From Campylorhamphus procurvoides (taxonomy: Eukaryota > Chordata > Aves > Passeriformes > Dendrocolaptidae), in the NCBI GenBank assembly GCA_013396655.1, contig WBMV01006658.1, positions 1 to 64,000 of the forward strand: a DNA stretch of 64,000 bases. Reading direction: 5' to 3'. A program made the position numbers and the translations under genes. Under the pieces are notes generated by a model, which saw nothing but the letters and a program-made list of their open reading frames with translations, ran no database searches and was not told the origin of the DNA. How positions within the stretch are numbered: the stretch's first letter is position 1; each line of letters starts with the position of its first letter. Below are positions 36,981 to 49,500 of this stretch, piece by piece.

Positions 36981-37080
36981 GCAGCCGGCGGCGCTCACGG
37001 GTGTCCCGGCTGGATGTCGGGGGAGCTGGCGCCGGCGAGGGCAGAGAGGGCCCTGCACCGCTCTAAGCGGGTCGCAAAGG

Positions 37081-40000
37081 ACGCTGAGAGTTCTTTTCTT
37101 ACTGCCAATGCGTTTGTAATCCTAGGAGCTCTTCTGGGAAATGTTCTTTCGTAGAATGGATCAATAGAAAGCTGTGCTGCTTTTGTAAAGGAAAGGTAGA
37201 TATCAGCAGGAGGACAGATTCTTTCAGTCCTTTTGGTTTGCTTTCTATTGGCAGTTCTTTGTCCTGCTTGAAATAGTCACTGCCTTGACTGAAAGGCACT
37301 GCCTATCCCAAAGTTAACTTTTCTTCACTCCCCCCCACTCATGTGGCGTCCTAATGTGCTCATCTATCTGCTTCTGCTTTTGAAATGGCCATGGACAGTG
37401 TGTTGGCCAGAATCCATTTCCCTCTGCCTCCCTTCTGGGCCAGCTGCTCTACCCTTATGTGGACGTCCTCTCTACTTGCTTTCTTTCTACTTCCTACTTT
37501 CCTTGGATATTGGGCCTTGAGCCAGAAGGGTGCTCAGCCGTGTGGCTGAATTTGTTTTAAGTGTATATAAAATCCGTGCTGGCTGCAACCTGGGGAAAAA
37601 CGTGGAAGCAAGATTGAAGTGATCCTTCCTCAGAGCTCTGCCCCATTCAAGCACTGCGCGGTTTAGTAGGTCTGCCAGCTGGAGATGGTGTATCTTCATT
37701 TCTGCAGGTCTTGGAGGACTGTGTGAAAGTCTTGCCTATAAGCACCTCATTCAGATTTGTTGTACAGTGTACATCACATACTCATTTCTGATAGAACAGT
37801 ACTCATTTTTTGCTTCAATGTTCATTAAACACCAACCCATTCAGGGCTTATTGGCTGTGCCTTGATGGGGCATTTCATTTCTGTTCCCTCTGCTTCAGCC
37901 ACACTAGCAGTGGGTGGGACAGGGACATACAGACAGACATAGGTGTGCTACTGCTAACAGCTTGGTGTGCTTTGTGCCTGGCAGTCTGGTTGGGCTCTGT
38001 TTTACAGGACATAGCCATTGTCAGTGGAAGGATCCAAGGCACTGCGCAGTGCAAGGCAGAAGCCTTTCTGCACCTGTGCTCACAGTGCACCCATCAAGTT
38101 CCCTGCAAAAGAAGTGTGCCAGAGAAACAAGGGTGTCCACTTGTGGACTAATAGAAACTCAGGCAAGAAACCCAGGATCCCTTTTTGAGGCAAGATCCGT
38201 GTGCATTGCTGCGAAGTTTCCAAGTGGAAGGGTTCAAGTTACAGAGCAGGAACTGAGTGCACAGTGTCACTAATGACTTAACTGTGCCTGCACACTTTTC
38301 GTAGGGATTAGTAATTAAACAACTAAGTACATGCCAGGTGGATGAGAGAACCTCACCCCAAATAGGAGAACACGTAACTGTGCTTACAAGTGTGTGCCTT
38401 AAAGATATGCAAAGTAGGGAGATACAGATGGCATGCTTTGTGTTCGGGCTTTGGCCTGGTGCTGATGAGAAAGGCTGTTTGGTAAGAGCCAGTTGTGTGT
38501 CTTGCAGGCTGCAGGAGTGTTGACAAGAGGACAACCAGGCAATACAGACAGTTTCTGAATATCAGGTTAGGACCAGGTGAGTTGAGAGGAAAACCTTGCA
38601 TTGAGAGAGCACGAAATTTTCCTGAGCACCAGTGGATAAAGGCAGAGGTCACATTTGTCGAGCACAGGGAGCCTTCCCGAGTGCATGCATGAGCTCAGAC
38701 AAGAACCTGTTCGCTGTAGAGCTGTCATGTGCAAGGATGGGAATGTCAGCTCTGGCACGAGGATACCCATGGGAATGAAGTGGCATCATTCGTAAGTCTT
38801 GTCTATGGCCGATTAAACTTAATTGCTGCAGGGTTCTGGGTGTCAAGGATGACTCCAGATAGTGTTATTGTGTTCTGCATAGCTGGTACATCATTTAGAG
38901 AGGCAGACATCATGGTGTGCTTTAACAGATCCAAAATGCCTTCTTCCAGATGTTTTCTTTCAAATATGAATTTCAGGGTGTCTTAGGTTAACAGCTGCTG
39001 GTTGGGAGATTTTTATCAAACCAGAGGAAATCTAGACCTTCCTTGGAGAAGTTTGTGTTTACTGAAGGGACAGCAGATTGCCTGTTGGATTTGGTTAGGC
39101 ATGAGCTTCTTGCCAACATGCTGAATGTGCCTCAGTCTTTCTAGCCAGTGGCTGGCTTGCCTGAAGCAATGAAAGTGTGTACTGAGCTCCGCTTCCAGCA
39201 GCTGACATGACAGAGCTTCTCACCACCCTGTCTTTTCTCTGTCCACACTCCTCACCCAGGGCACTGCCAGCTCTGCCCTGGAAAGACTTAAGGGATGAAG
39301 ATATGCCTGATGGGACTGCTTGCTGAGCAGGGACTGGGGACATCAGCTGTCTTGTATACTCTGTTTGTTGAGAATTGTGCAAGATGATGCTTGACTACTC
39401 CACAAGCTGCACAAGGGCTTCTCAACGTGAGAAAGCTGCAAAGCAAGGTACTATGATGGTCTCCTGGAGGCTGAGTGACTCACTGTCATGCTGCAGGAGC
39501 AAGGAGAATTTCAGTCGCGTTGGAACTTGTAGTGGTTTAACTGTTTCAGGGGAAAGGCAGCTAAACCCCCATGTGTTGAAACAGAATCAGAATTCAAACT
39601 GATGAGTGCAGAAAACAAGTTTTTGTGACGTGCAGGGAGTCAGCTTGTAGCCCAGTTCCCAACCTGCATAACCTCCTGGCATCCAGAGAGGAACCTGGAC
39701 AGCTGGTCTCAAAAGAATGCACAGGTATGTCCAAGTCAGAGAAAGTTTGATTAGGAAGGGACCTTTGGAAATTCCTTGTTCAATGTTCTCTGAGCAGGCA
39801 TAGTCCCAGAACGAGATCAGATTTCCCAAGGCCTTTACTACTTGAGCATCATATACCCAAGGATGGAAATTCCACCACCTCTCTGGTCCCCACTTGTAAA
39901 GCAAGGAGGCTTCCCTTTGCCTCAGGGTGTTCTATCACCCCTACTGTGCACTCTGAGGAAAGCCTGGTTTTCTCCTCTTTAGAAATCCTTTCCCTTTAGG

Positions 40001-43000
40001 CAACACATGACTGACTGACTGCAATTGGATTCCTCTGCAGACTTCTTCCCTCCAGGCTGAAAAGTCCAGTTCCCTTTGTTTCTCCTCACATCTTCTGTGT
40101 CCCAGCCTCCTGCCCACCGCGATGGCCCTGCACTGGAGTTTCTTCACCTTGGAAAGACCTGTCTTCTACTAGGGGATATCAAATTGGATGCAGCATCAGC
40201 TGCAACCTTGGTGGTGCTAAGCAGAGGAGAATATTCCTCCTATGTGTATCTCCTGGCTAGACACTTTCTAATGCAGCTTGGTCTGCGAGTCCAGTGCAGA
40301 GTCCGTAGGAACTGCCTGGTAGTTTTATCAAGAGGTTTCAACATCTTGTACATTCAAGGTGGTGATGCAGAGCCCAAGCAGGCCAACAATGCTTGATGCT
40401 GCAGCCTGGGTCTGTGTTTATGGCTTGTTAAAAAGATGCTTTCTTCTGTCTGAGAAAATGGGATCTGCCTGAAAAACAATCTACAAAAAATGTGTAGGAG
40501 ACCATTCCTCTAAAGGTGTAATCTTAGGTATTTACCTTCCTTTCATTTCTCCAAGCTGGAGAATTGACTTTTAGGGATAACAATATTTGTTTGAAATGGG
40601 GTAAACTTCTGAATGCCTATATCTCAGGTGGTCACTTGTAAGGCCACTACAGGTCTCTGCTTATGTCAACCAGAGAAGAGACTCTGGGGTCCAGGTGTGT
40701 GTTTGTATCTGTGTTAGGAGGGGAACATTGCTGTACCAGCACACCTGCATTGACATCCCTCATAAGCAGGATAACTAGGGATAAGTTGACGAGTGATGGT
40801 CAAGACTTTGATTGTGTCCAGCTGTGTTACGACACTGGGGATGGATCCAGCTCCTCCTCTGCTCTGCTCTGATTTCCTACTGGGTTTTGAAAAATTCGCA
40901 TAGATTCATGTTTTTAGGTATGGTCCCAGCCTACTGATATTCAGCAGATATTCATCTTTTCCTCTGTTGTGACTGCATCTGGACATGGTTGGTTGGTCAG
41001 TTCTTGAAACTCCAGTTAATGGTGATGTTGGGTGCTCAGGGACTCAAATATCGACTGTGGAGAGAGGTTCTTGCACACCAGCACCCAAGTGTGCTGGGAT
41101 GCAATCTCAGGATTTGAAAGTTGTCCCATGAGCAGCAGAATCAACAGAAACCTTTCGGTCATTCATCCCTAGTGTGCCTGCCCCAGCTCCACCACATGTG
41201 ACATCTACCCCTTCTCCAAGCCCTTCAGGTACTGGTACCCCCTGTTTTCCCTTAGATCTCCCAACAAATGCCCCAGCTCTCCTTCGTTCCTTCACTGTCG
41301 GCCAAACGAGATCTTTAGGCTGACAGACTCTTTGCACACATGTGCAGCTTGACAATAAATTAGGGTTTGACTGCATGAGATTTCATTAGGGTTAGCTAAT
41401 GGCTTTAAGGTTTACCAGAGGATTGTCAGGCTACAGTTTTCATTTAGGAACCAGCTGGAGCTGATCTGCTCTTCTCATCTGCACAGCATGCATCTTGGAT
41501 CTACACCTGGGTGATTCATTGAGGTCTAAGTGTATGCACAGAAAATACTTAGTTTCTCTTGAGTTTATAGAAAATGGTCACTTTAGGTATGTATAAAACT
41601 GCCATAAAAAATTAAAAAAGGTCTGGCATTAATCTTTAAAGTTATGCTGCAAATCAAAGAAAAGAAGAAAAAAAAGAAAATAAATTGCAGCAAGTGCAGA
41701 GGGGTTGATTGGCATTGGTTTATTTTTAAACAGCAAAAATAATAGCTCTGAACTTTGACTCAGGTTTATACTTAAGCTATAAAAAAAAAATCTCATAAAT
41801 CAAAATCCTGTGTGAGTCAAATAGGAACTGTTCTCAAGCCACAAGGTTAATTCCTGCCTCTACTGCTGCTTTAAAACATCTTTCAGCCTGAACAGACTTC
41901 TGCCGTCAAACTTGGCAGTTTTTCCAAAAATCATCAGTGTCTAAGTTGATGACCCTTGGCCACCTCCTTATCGCTAAAACCAAACCATTTGGTCTCCTTT
42001 CAAATATCAATGCACAGAAAATGTTTCACCGTAGATTTGGGAGTCGTCTGGGGTAGAGATGTTAACTCTGCTTCCCATCCTCTGCCTTTTGGTGGTGGAT
42101 CAGTGTGGCTGGTGACTTGGGATGGACGAAACCCTCCCACATGTTGCATTCCTTGCAGCCACGAGCATGGTGACCGCATGCCACAGCCTGTGTGGAACAC
42201 TGGAATCAGGTTGGCTTGGGCTCATAACAGAATTTATCACTGAAAAACCTGTAATTTTGTTGATATTAGCCACTCTTTCTCCCTGTATCCGTATGAAAAG
42301 GAAAGGGTTTCCTGTAATGTCCTGGTGTTGCTCATGGGAGGTTGTGTGGAATGAGGCTGGATTTCCCGGCACCAGCGTGCACAAGGCTGCAGTCTCACCA
42401 CCTGACACAGCACCCATGGAAATCAGTCTTTATGTTTTCTCTACAACATTTTTGTGTTTTCTTGTAGTTAGTCGTGCTCATTGCTGTTCCTGTCACTTTA
42501 CCCAGTTCTGCTTTCCTATTTGCTCTCTTTCCTGGGGTTGTCAGAGTGCTGGGGGATGATCCATCCAGCAGATCCCCTGACTCGGCAGTACCAGTGCTGC
42601 TCCACTGCCTCCCTGCTGCAGCCTGAGCCCATGGCTGCTCATCTTCTGCCCTCCCAGCTTGCCTACTGTGCCTGCTCTTGGCTGTGGAGGGAACACTGGT
42701 CCTATGTGGGCCACTTTGCCATGTCTCCACTGGTCCCCTGTGTGGAGGTCAGTGCCGCCCTCAGGTTTTGATATCCCAGAAAGGCCATGGGATACTGCAG
42801 AGGGACAGTACCAATGCAGAGTAGTGAAAGGATTATTTCCGGGGTCATACAGGATGCTTTTCATTTTAGCTGGTTTTCAGCATCCATGTATTTGTTCAGC
42901 AGCTTTGGACTCTTCAGAAAGAAACTATTCCATCCCACTCATCACAAATATTGCCTTTTTTTGGTTTGTTTTGTTTTCCTATACTCATGACAGGAACAGT

Positions 43001-46000
43001 CTTCCCTGTAGATGGTCTATGTCTATCTCCCATCCAATTTAATTTTTCTCCTTTAACATTTTTAATTATCATCATGCGTTCCAACCTATGTGCTCCTCAG
43101 GCTTGCCAGGTGCAAGTATTTGGGCTGTCTTCTCATGTGTTTGACAAGTACTTTGAACAAGGAGACCTAATATCTTGCTATCTTGGTAGTCAATGTGAAA
43201 TTCAATTTTGAGGTCTTAAAGTTATAATAGTGTGGCTCCTGTATGGTTTCTGTATATTACTTGTGTATTCTTTTGTGATGCTTCCTTAGCTGATTCAATG
43301 AAGAGTGGTAGGTTTAATGAAAAATAGCAAAAAATCAAAGCTGCCGTTTTAGTTGAGCGTTGTGAATACATTTGTTAGAGTAGATTTGTGGTGAATTACA
43401 GCTGACTCTTCCCTGAATGGTTCGCAGTCTGTGGATTTAAAATTTTAATATAACACTGTAGTTGTGCTGGAGTACCTTGTTATTTTGTTTGAACTGAGAT
43501 AGGGGCAGGACCTCTGTAAAACTGTGCTTGTACCCTAGCACAGGTCAGGGTGATCTGTTTGTGGTGGTGGTTGTTTCAGTGCACTGTGTAAATTTAAACA
43601 ACTATGCTTAGGCAGAAGTTACCTGCTTTCTTATTTTTGGCAGTACAAAGCCCTCTTGCCATTTTCAGCAAATGGGCTCTTTTGCTTTTTCTCCCAGCAC
43701 TCTTTAGCAAGATAGGGTAGAAGAGGGCTGGGATGTAGAGATAAGGGAGAGCCAGCGAACAGGCTGGTCCCGGAGGCTGTGCTGGAGGACACGAATCTTG
43801 CGTGGCAGGCAGGGGAGCAGTACAGAATGTCCTGCTGACACAGGCAGGGCCAGTGCTCTCTGCGGGAACTGTGCGAGTTGCCAGCACCATCCGGCTGCAC
43901 CAGCAAGGCTGTGAGGGCACTGTCCCCTCCCAGCAGCTCTTTGGGGTAGGTGGCAGACGAAATTCTCCCCGTGGGGATTTCAGCTGTATTTCAGCAGGCT
44001 CTGCACCTGTCCTCAACCCTCAGGGCCTTATGCTATATGCAGCCCCAGCTTCATATCTCTGCAAGATGCTTTGAAACCTGAAGCGTTTTCCAGACGCATT
44101 GCCCGTGTGCACTGACATCCGATGTCTGTCCTGCCTTTCGCCTCTCGGTGCTGACACCTCTGTCCTTCTGGCAGGAGACAACAAGGTCAGCCCTGCAGAG
44201 GCTGCACTCTGGTCCCAGACAGATCACTGCTTGCAGGCTACCCTGGATTGCTGAGAAGGGACTGCTGCTGCCTCTGGGAATAGTTGTCCTCACGTAGCCA
44301 GATTGCCATGTGTGTGGCAGGTGGGGGTATTTTAAGCCATTAGAGGGAATTTAGCAGCCTGGTGTGGGTTATCGTCTGCCTTCCTGCCTCCTCCTATGTC
44401 CAACTTCTTTCACAACAGAATGGTCAAAGCTAAAAATTGTGTATGAAATGCAGACTAGTCATGGTTCATGCGCTTGAGTCTGAGGGTCACAGGGGTGCAA
44501 CACATCTCCAGATCTGAGTCCAGGCTGCTTTTCTTAAGATCTCCCACATCAGTGTTCATGCATAACTGCAGTAAAGGCTCTGCCCTTCTCTGTGCCAACA
44601 GGAAGCACAGTCTTACAGGGAATGAGCTGCTGGATGTGGCTCCTGGACTGACTGGTGTGTGGCTGCATGGTTGCTGCATTCCAGTCTCGTAGCTCCAGGA
44701 GCCTTGGCATTGGTAAAGCACAGGCATATGGGGGTCCCCACAGCCTCATTTAGCCAAACCCACAAAGCCACATCGCCTGTGCTTCCTCCTTCACCCTCCA
44801 GCTGCCCTTTACTCTGGTGCCCACAGGTTGATTGTCACTGCATGGAGCAAACCAGCCCAACAAAAACCTGGTTTTCACCCTCTCAGCTCCCGGCTCTGGG
44901 AGCTTCAGGAGCTGTTTTTCTCATCAAGGAGGCACCATCTCCTGGCACTTCACTTCCTAAGTGACGAGTGGCAGGAATGCAAATGATGCAGGAATTGCCA
45001 TCCCACCAGTGGGAAACCAAACATCTGACCAGGTGACAGCTCTAAATTTAAGGGCTTGCTGTTGAGCAAGCATGTGTGCATTACTGTGCCCTTTTGTGAC
45101 CAAGCTAAAGATAATTTTCCTATCTGGAACAGAAGCTGTGTTGTAACTTGTATAAAGAAACTTCTCCACTAATGAAGAGCAATGATCATAAGAGCATAAT
45201 CTGTCCTGAGAGGATGACCAAAGCTAGAGAGATGAGACTTGAAGTAGGGCTCTGGTGCTCCACTGAGCTGAAAAGAGCCCATTTGTAGAAACTTGAAAGA
45301 TGTTTGGCTCCTTAAAAAATGCACAGACCTTGCTGTTATTTTAGTATAAGTGTCATTCAAGAGAACAGCAAAACTTTGGGAAAAGTCACTTTAAATTATC
45401 CAGAGTTCAGTCTTCTCTGCAAAAACTGAGCCAAAAATATGTAAATATACAGGCAGTACTGTGGAACAGGAGACTGTCAGCAAAAGAGCAGAGTCGGATA
45501 CACTTTTGTGTGTTGTACTGAGTGTATTTTTAACCCACCTGTATATATTAAACACATTGGCCATTGTAGAAGGTCCGCTACAGTCAGTCTTTTTGCTTGC
45601 AGAGGTCCAGCTGTATGTATGTGATTGTGTATTTCATTTTATATTAGGAGATGTAGGCTAGACCTCTGGGTCAGCAGGGATTATCCACATAGGCCATTCA
45701 ATACATTACTCCCACATGTCTTCTTGGATTGGTTTAGAATATGCAGTAGCACACAGGTCATCTGCTTAGCCAGCAGCTGTGCAAACGTGTTGTCTCAGGG
45801 AAGGTGGGTCACTACATAGTATGTTTAACTGGCAGCCTTCTGGACATGTGTGGATAATACTTCCTGATCTCCTTGTGGCTTTAAAACACAGGAAGAAGTT
45901 CTGTGCACTGTAACCTTGTGGAGGTTTGCAGGGCTCAGAAATGCTCAGTGGTGCTACAAATCTGTTTTCCCATCTGGTGACAACATTATCTGGAGTGCCA

Positions 46001-46425
46001 AGTGTACGGTGGTGTTATTGGGGGCTTGTAAGAACATGAGAGCTTCAGTCTTCTGGTTTATTGGTGGTTCCTGATTTACTGTATTTTAAGGAAATAAATG
46101 ACTAGGGCACTTCATTAACATACAGCATGGCTTGCAGAAAAACATCTCTATGCAGGGCCCTGTACAAAGTGCTTCTGGTGCTGTGCCACCAGTCCATGAT
46201 GCGGCAATGTGCTGCCAGCAGTTGTGCCACTCTCATCACCATGGGCTGTTAGCTGAATGTAGGATGTGGGTGAGCAGTCCTTAGCAATCTGACCTGTCGT
46301 AGAAATCAGCCATGCTTTAAGCATAACTCTTCTGCAGCTCTGGGGTATTCAGTGTTCCTTAGCCGGACAGGCTGCAGTGTTATGTTTCATGTGTTCAGTG
46401 TTAATGCCTCTTGTTTTCATTTCAG
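37081..46425 (+). other. TMOD1: TMOD1 upstream region or first intron
   Basis: If transcription starts in the CpG-rich block, this 9.3-kb stretch is the first intron. It contains the diverged CR1 at 39745-40225 and a purine/A-rich stretch around 41600-41800. No alternative first exon could be identified, although other amniotes use more than one TMOD1 promoter. Confidence 0.5.
39745..40225 (-). mobile_element. Highly diverged CR1 LINE 3' fragment
   Basis: Reverse-oriented CR1 features are spread along the stretch: AGGAAGGGACCTTTGGAAAT near 39756, CCAAGGATGGAAATTCCACC near 39857, TTCCCTCCAGGCTGAAAAGT near 40047 and a GGGGATATCAAATTGGATGC near 40171 that matches the usual 'contact point' of CR1 ends. 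Heavily mutated, hence old. Confidence 0.7.
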
Positions 46426-46469
46426 GTTCTGTTTCAACATACAAGTGAGATCCAAGAGACTCCTCTAAG
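46426..46469 (+). other. TMOD1: TMOD1 5'UTR part of the first coding exon
   Basis: A strong polypyrimidine tract and TTTCATTTCAG (46415-46425) place an acceptor immediately upstream, so at least one untranslated exon must lie further 5'. The 44-nt leader here contains no ATG before the start at 46470. The start has A at -3, a good context. Confidence 0.8.
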
Positions 46470-46589
46470 ATGTCTTACAGAAAGGAGCTAGAAAAATACC
46501 GAGACCTGGATGAAGACAAGATCCTTGGAGCTCTGACAGAGGAGGAGCTCAGGAAGTTAGAAAATGAACTGGAAGAACTGGATCCTGAT
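46470..46589 (+). CDS. TMOD1: TMOD1 coding exon 1 (tropomyosin-binding site 1)
   Basis: Residues 1-40, from [20 protein letters not shown] to [11 protein letters not shown]. It is an amphipathic helix that binds the tropomyosin N-terminus. Leu27, known from published mutagenesis to be needed for tropomyosin binding, is present in EEELRKL. The donor GTAAGT follows at 46590, phase 0. Confidence 0.98.
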
Positions 46590-49500
46590 GTAAGTAATTT
46601 TTAATTGAGATTTCCTAGGTGGTAAATCTCTGCAGAATGCAGCCCATTCTGGGGGAACGGGCTGCATTAGTAATCTGTATTTCAGTGGGATCCTTTGCAG
46701 AGCCTGTGCATGGTGCAAGAATGGAAGAGACTGGCTGCAGGTGAGCAGAAGAGCTTTTTGCCACTGCAAGCACAGTCTAGATGTGTGTCTTTGATTCTGT
46801 TTTCCTGCCCTTTTCCTGCTGTGCATGCTCTGATGTGATTTGAAGGACCAATAGGTGCCAGCGCTGGTGCAGGGCAGTAAACCTGTGGATCTCTGTTGCT
46901 GATCAAGCCACATTGGAGGGATTTTTTTGTGGATTGTTTAGTTTCAGGGTTTTTTTATGGTTTTGGTTTTTTTGTAACAAACTTCAAATGGTCTGTATTT
47001 TCCTCCCTTTAGGCAGAAAGCCAAATCCCAGAGTCTTGCAAAGTGGGACAATTTATTTTTAACAACCTCCCAACGTCAGCAGGAGCTTGCATGTATGCAA
47101 ACATGGGGTCTGCTGGTGCCAAGCTGGTGAAAGGTTTTTGGAGGCAGCATTGTCCTGTGGCTCTAGCAGAGGATGTGCGGAGCCAACTGGCATGCCTCTG
47201 TGTTATGGCAATGTTACATGATGAGTTTGGGCACTGCCAAGTGAGAAATTGTTCCTGCGAGATGCAATTAGCTTTTCTGGAGTAAATGATGGGACATGTA
47301 GATTGCATCATCAGTATTTTTAATTGCAACATAGCAAAATATTTAAGAGGTGGCACGCTAGCTCCCAGGATTAAGTGTCTGGGCTAGGGGGCTGGTTACA
47401 GCTGGCTCAGAAAACACAGAGACAGCAGCGGTCCGTGAAAGATGCAGAAAGGTAAAGTAATTGTGAACATCTGTCAGTACAGGTGTACTCTGAGCGCAGA
47501 AATTAAAGTGTGAAGATTGTATGGTTACCTCTCACAGCATGAAGCCTGAGGAAAAAAGCTGTCTCCTATTCCTTCCTGTTTGGGCATAGAATGCCTGGGT
47601 CTATCTGCTTCCTATTAGTAATTTTCCTTCCCGGGCTTTTCACTGAAACACATTAAAATTATAATTAACTATTTTTATCAGGTGGGCATGGAAAAATCAG
47701 TGTGTTGTTCAACATCACCTTGAATGTCTTAAAAAGTAAATGTTGACTTCTATCCAATAAAGCTTTAAAGAACATGCTTAGTGTCAAATCTGGGAATAGT
47801 CTTACTTACTGCATTAAGGCTGTTCTATATTTAAATATAAGCAGGTGTTTGCGTGCCATATGTGTCAGGCACAAAGCAACTTCCTGTGGTGGCTAATGTG
47901 GCTGAATAAGGAGGCACTTTGAGAAAGGGCTGAGGTTCGCAGGAGGTTTGTTCTGCAACCAAGTGACCTTCTCTGTGAGAGCTTGTCTGTAGTTTTGTGA
48001 GGGCTCATGAAAGGCAGAAGGGACCATGACTCTCTGGTCTGTTTAGTGAAAGAGCATGAAATTTCAGTGAACTGATTCTTGTTGGGATACATGGGGCATG
48101 TGGGCGCTTGAACAGACTTGTATAGTGGGGAGACGATGGCTGGGAGCCTTCAGAAGAAAGGGCTGCAGTTGTAGTTGCAGAGAAACATCCACTTAGCAGC
48201 ATTTGAAACTGGAGCAGGGAAGGAGCATCACAGGTCTTGGCTGATATGGGAATTAGTGGGACAGGCTGGAGTAAACCTTTGACGCAAGGGGAAGCAAAAT
48301 TGTCCAGCAATGCGGCAGACATTGGAACGAGGGAAGTGGAGAGGGGAGAGTGTTTGATGGATAGGGATTGTGGCCTGCAGAGATAACCTTTGTTTCTCCC
48401 CTTCATGTCTAGAACGCATTACTGCCAGCAGGGCTCCGGCAGCGGGATCAGACGCAAAAGCCACCAACTGGCCCATTCAAAAGGGAGGAACTCATGGCCC
48501 ACCTAGAAAAGCAGGCAAAGGACATTAAAGACAGAGAAGACTTGGTTCCTTTCACGGGTGAAAAGAGAGGTATGGTCATCCTTTGCACCAGACTGGATGC
48601 ATCACAATGAAAGCACAGCAGGTGCACAGCAGAAGGGTTGTGTCCAACCTGTGTTGCTAAAACTTCATTCTGACACCACTGAAGTGGTGAATCTGCTCTC
48701 TCTGCTGTCTAGCCCCAGCCTAGGCTGGCTGATAAACTGGTGGGTGCAGAAGAGGTCCCTGTGCTTGCTGATTTGGGTATCACCCGATATACTGTTAAGT
48801 ACTGGACAGAAACTGTACCACTGTGCAGTCTCATTCTGTCCCCATGCCACCGCAGCTGTATCAGGCTCTGAGGAAGACATCATATTCTATCCTCTCTTGT
48901 TCCTCCTCAGCCCTGTTCTCCTGTGAGCTCTGCATGCTATGCTCTGTGTTTCACCATTGTCTTTCACACTCCATCCCAACACTGTCAGCTTCTCATCGTA
49001 AACTCCACAGCTCTCCACAGCTGTGATGAGTCCCAACTGTTCCCATCTAACCTCTATCACCTCTTGACAACTGCAGCCTTATTTCCAGTCTCCTGAAGGT
49101 CACATGTTTGTCTTTCTGCACTATACCCTGCAGCAGCTGCTGCACTCCTGCTCTGCATGGCCCTCAGGCCTGTGAGTAAGGGGTTTGCTCTGCCTCTTCT
49201 CTTTTCTCTGCCTCTGGCATCTTTTCCTATTCTCCTCATAGGTGACCCATTATCCAAATGACTTGCCTATTCCTGTTAGCACTCTGAATATCATCTACGT
49301 GGGACATGGTCTGGTCTGCCCTTGCCCCTGGGTTCCAGGAGCTTCTCAGCAGCTCTGTTCTGCTGTTGTGTCTACCTCTGTGCCATGATCCCCCTGCAGC
49401 AGGTGATCTGGTTCTACACTATTCACACTAATGGTTGCTTTGTGTCGAAACAGAAGTGCGTGAAAATATGGGCATATGAGCAGGTTTCCTAACTGAGGTC

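Larger units (their letters stand above)
36320..37080 (+). promoter_or_regulatory. TMOD1: CpG-rich candidate TMOD1 promoter / first-exon region
   Basis: About 750 bp with much higher GC and CpG content than anything else in the window (for example GCGGCCGCCGCCGCCCGG at 36677-36694). It lies about 9.4 kb upstream of the TMOD1 start codon and about 4 kb beyond the TDRD7 poly(A) signal. The coding exon's 5'UTR begins with an acceptor, so an upstream untranslated exon is required, and this is the only CpG-island-like block available. No clear TATA box, and no first-exon donor can be chosen with confidence. An undetermined base (N) lies at 36657. It could instead serve an unannotated non-coding RNA. 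Confidence 0.55.

Noticed and set aside
36335..37066. Open frames of 210-243 codons on both strands in the CpG-rich block
   Set aside because: Stops are rare in GC-rich DNA. The translations are low-complexity Arg/Pro/Gly/Ala mixtures, cross an undetermined base and show no domain.
40076..40396. 106-codon open frame with hydrophobic segments
   Set aside because: Its first half overlaps the diverged CR1 3' fragment read on the wrong strand. No family features.
47043..47285. 80-codon Cys-rich open frame in a TMOD1 intron
   Set aside because: A pyrimidine tract and AG precede it near 47012, so an alternative exon was considered, but no known tropomodulin isoform contains such a sequence and it stops without a suitable donor.
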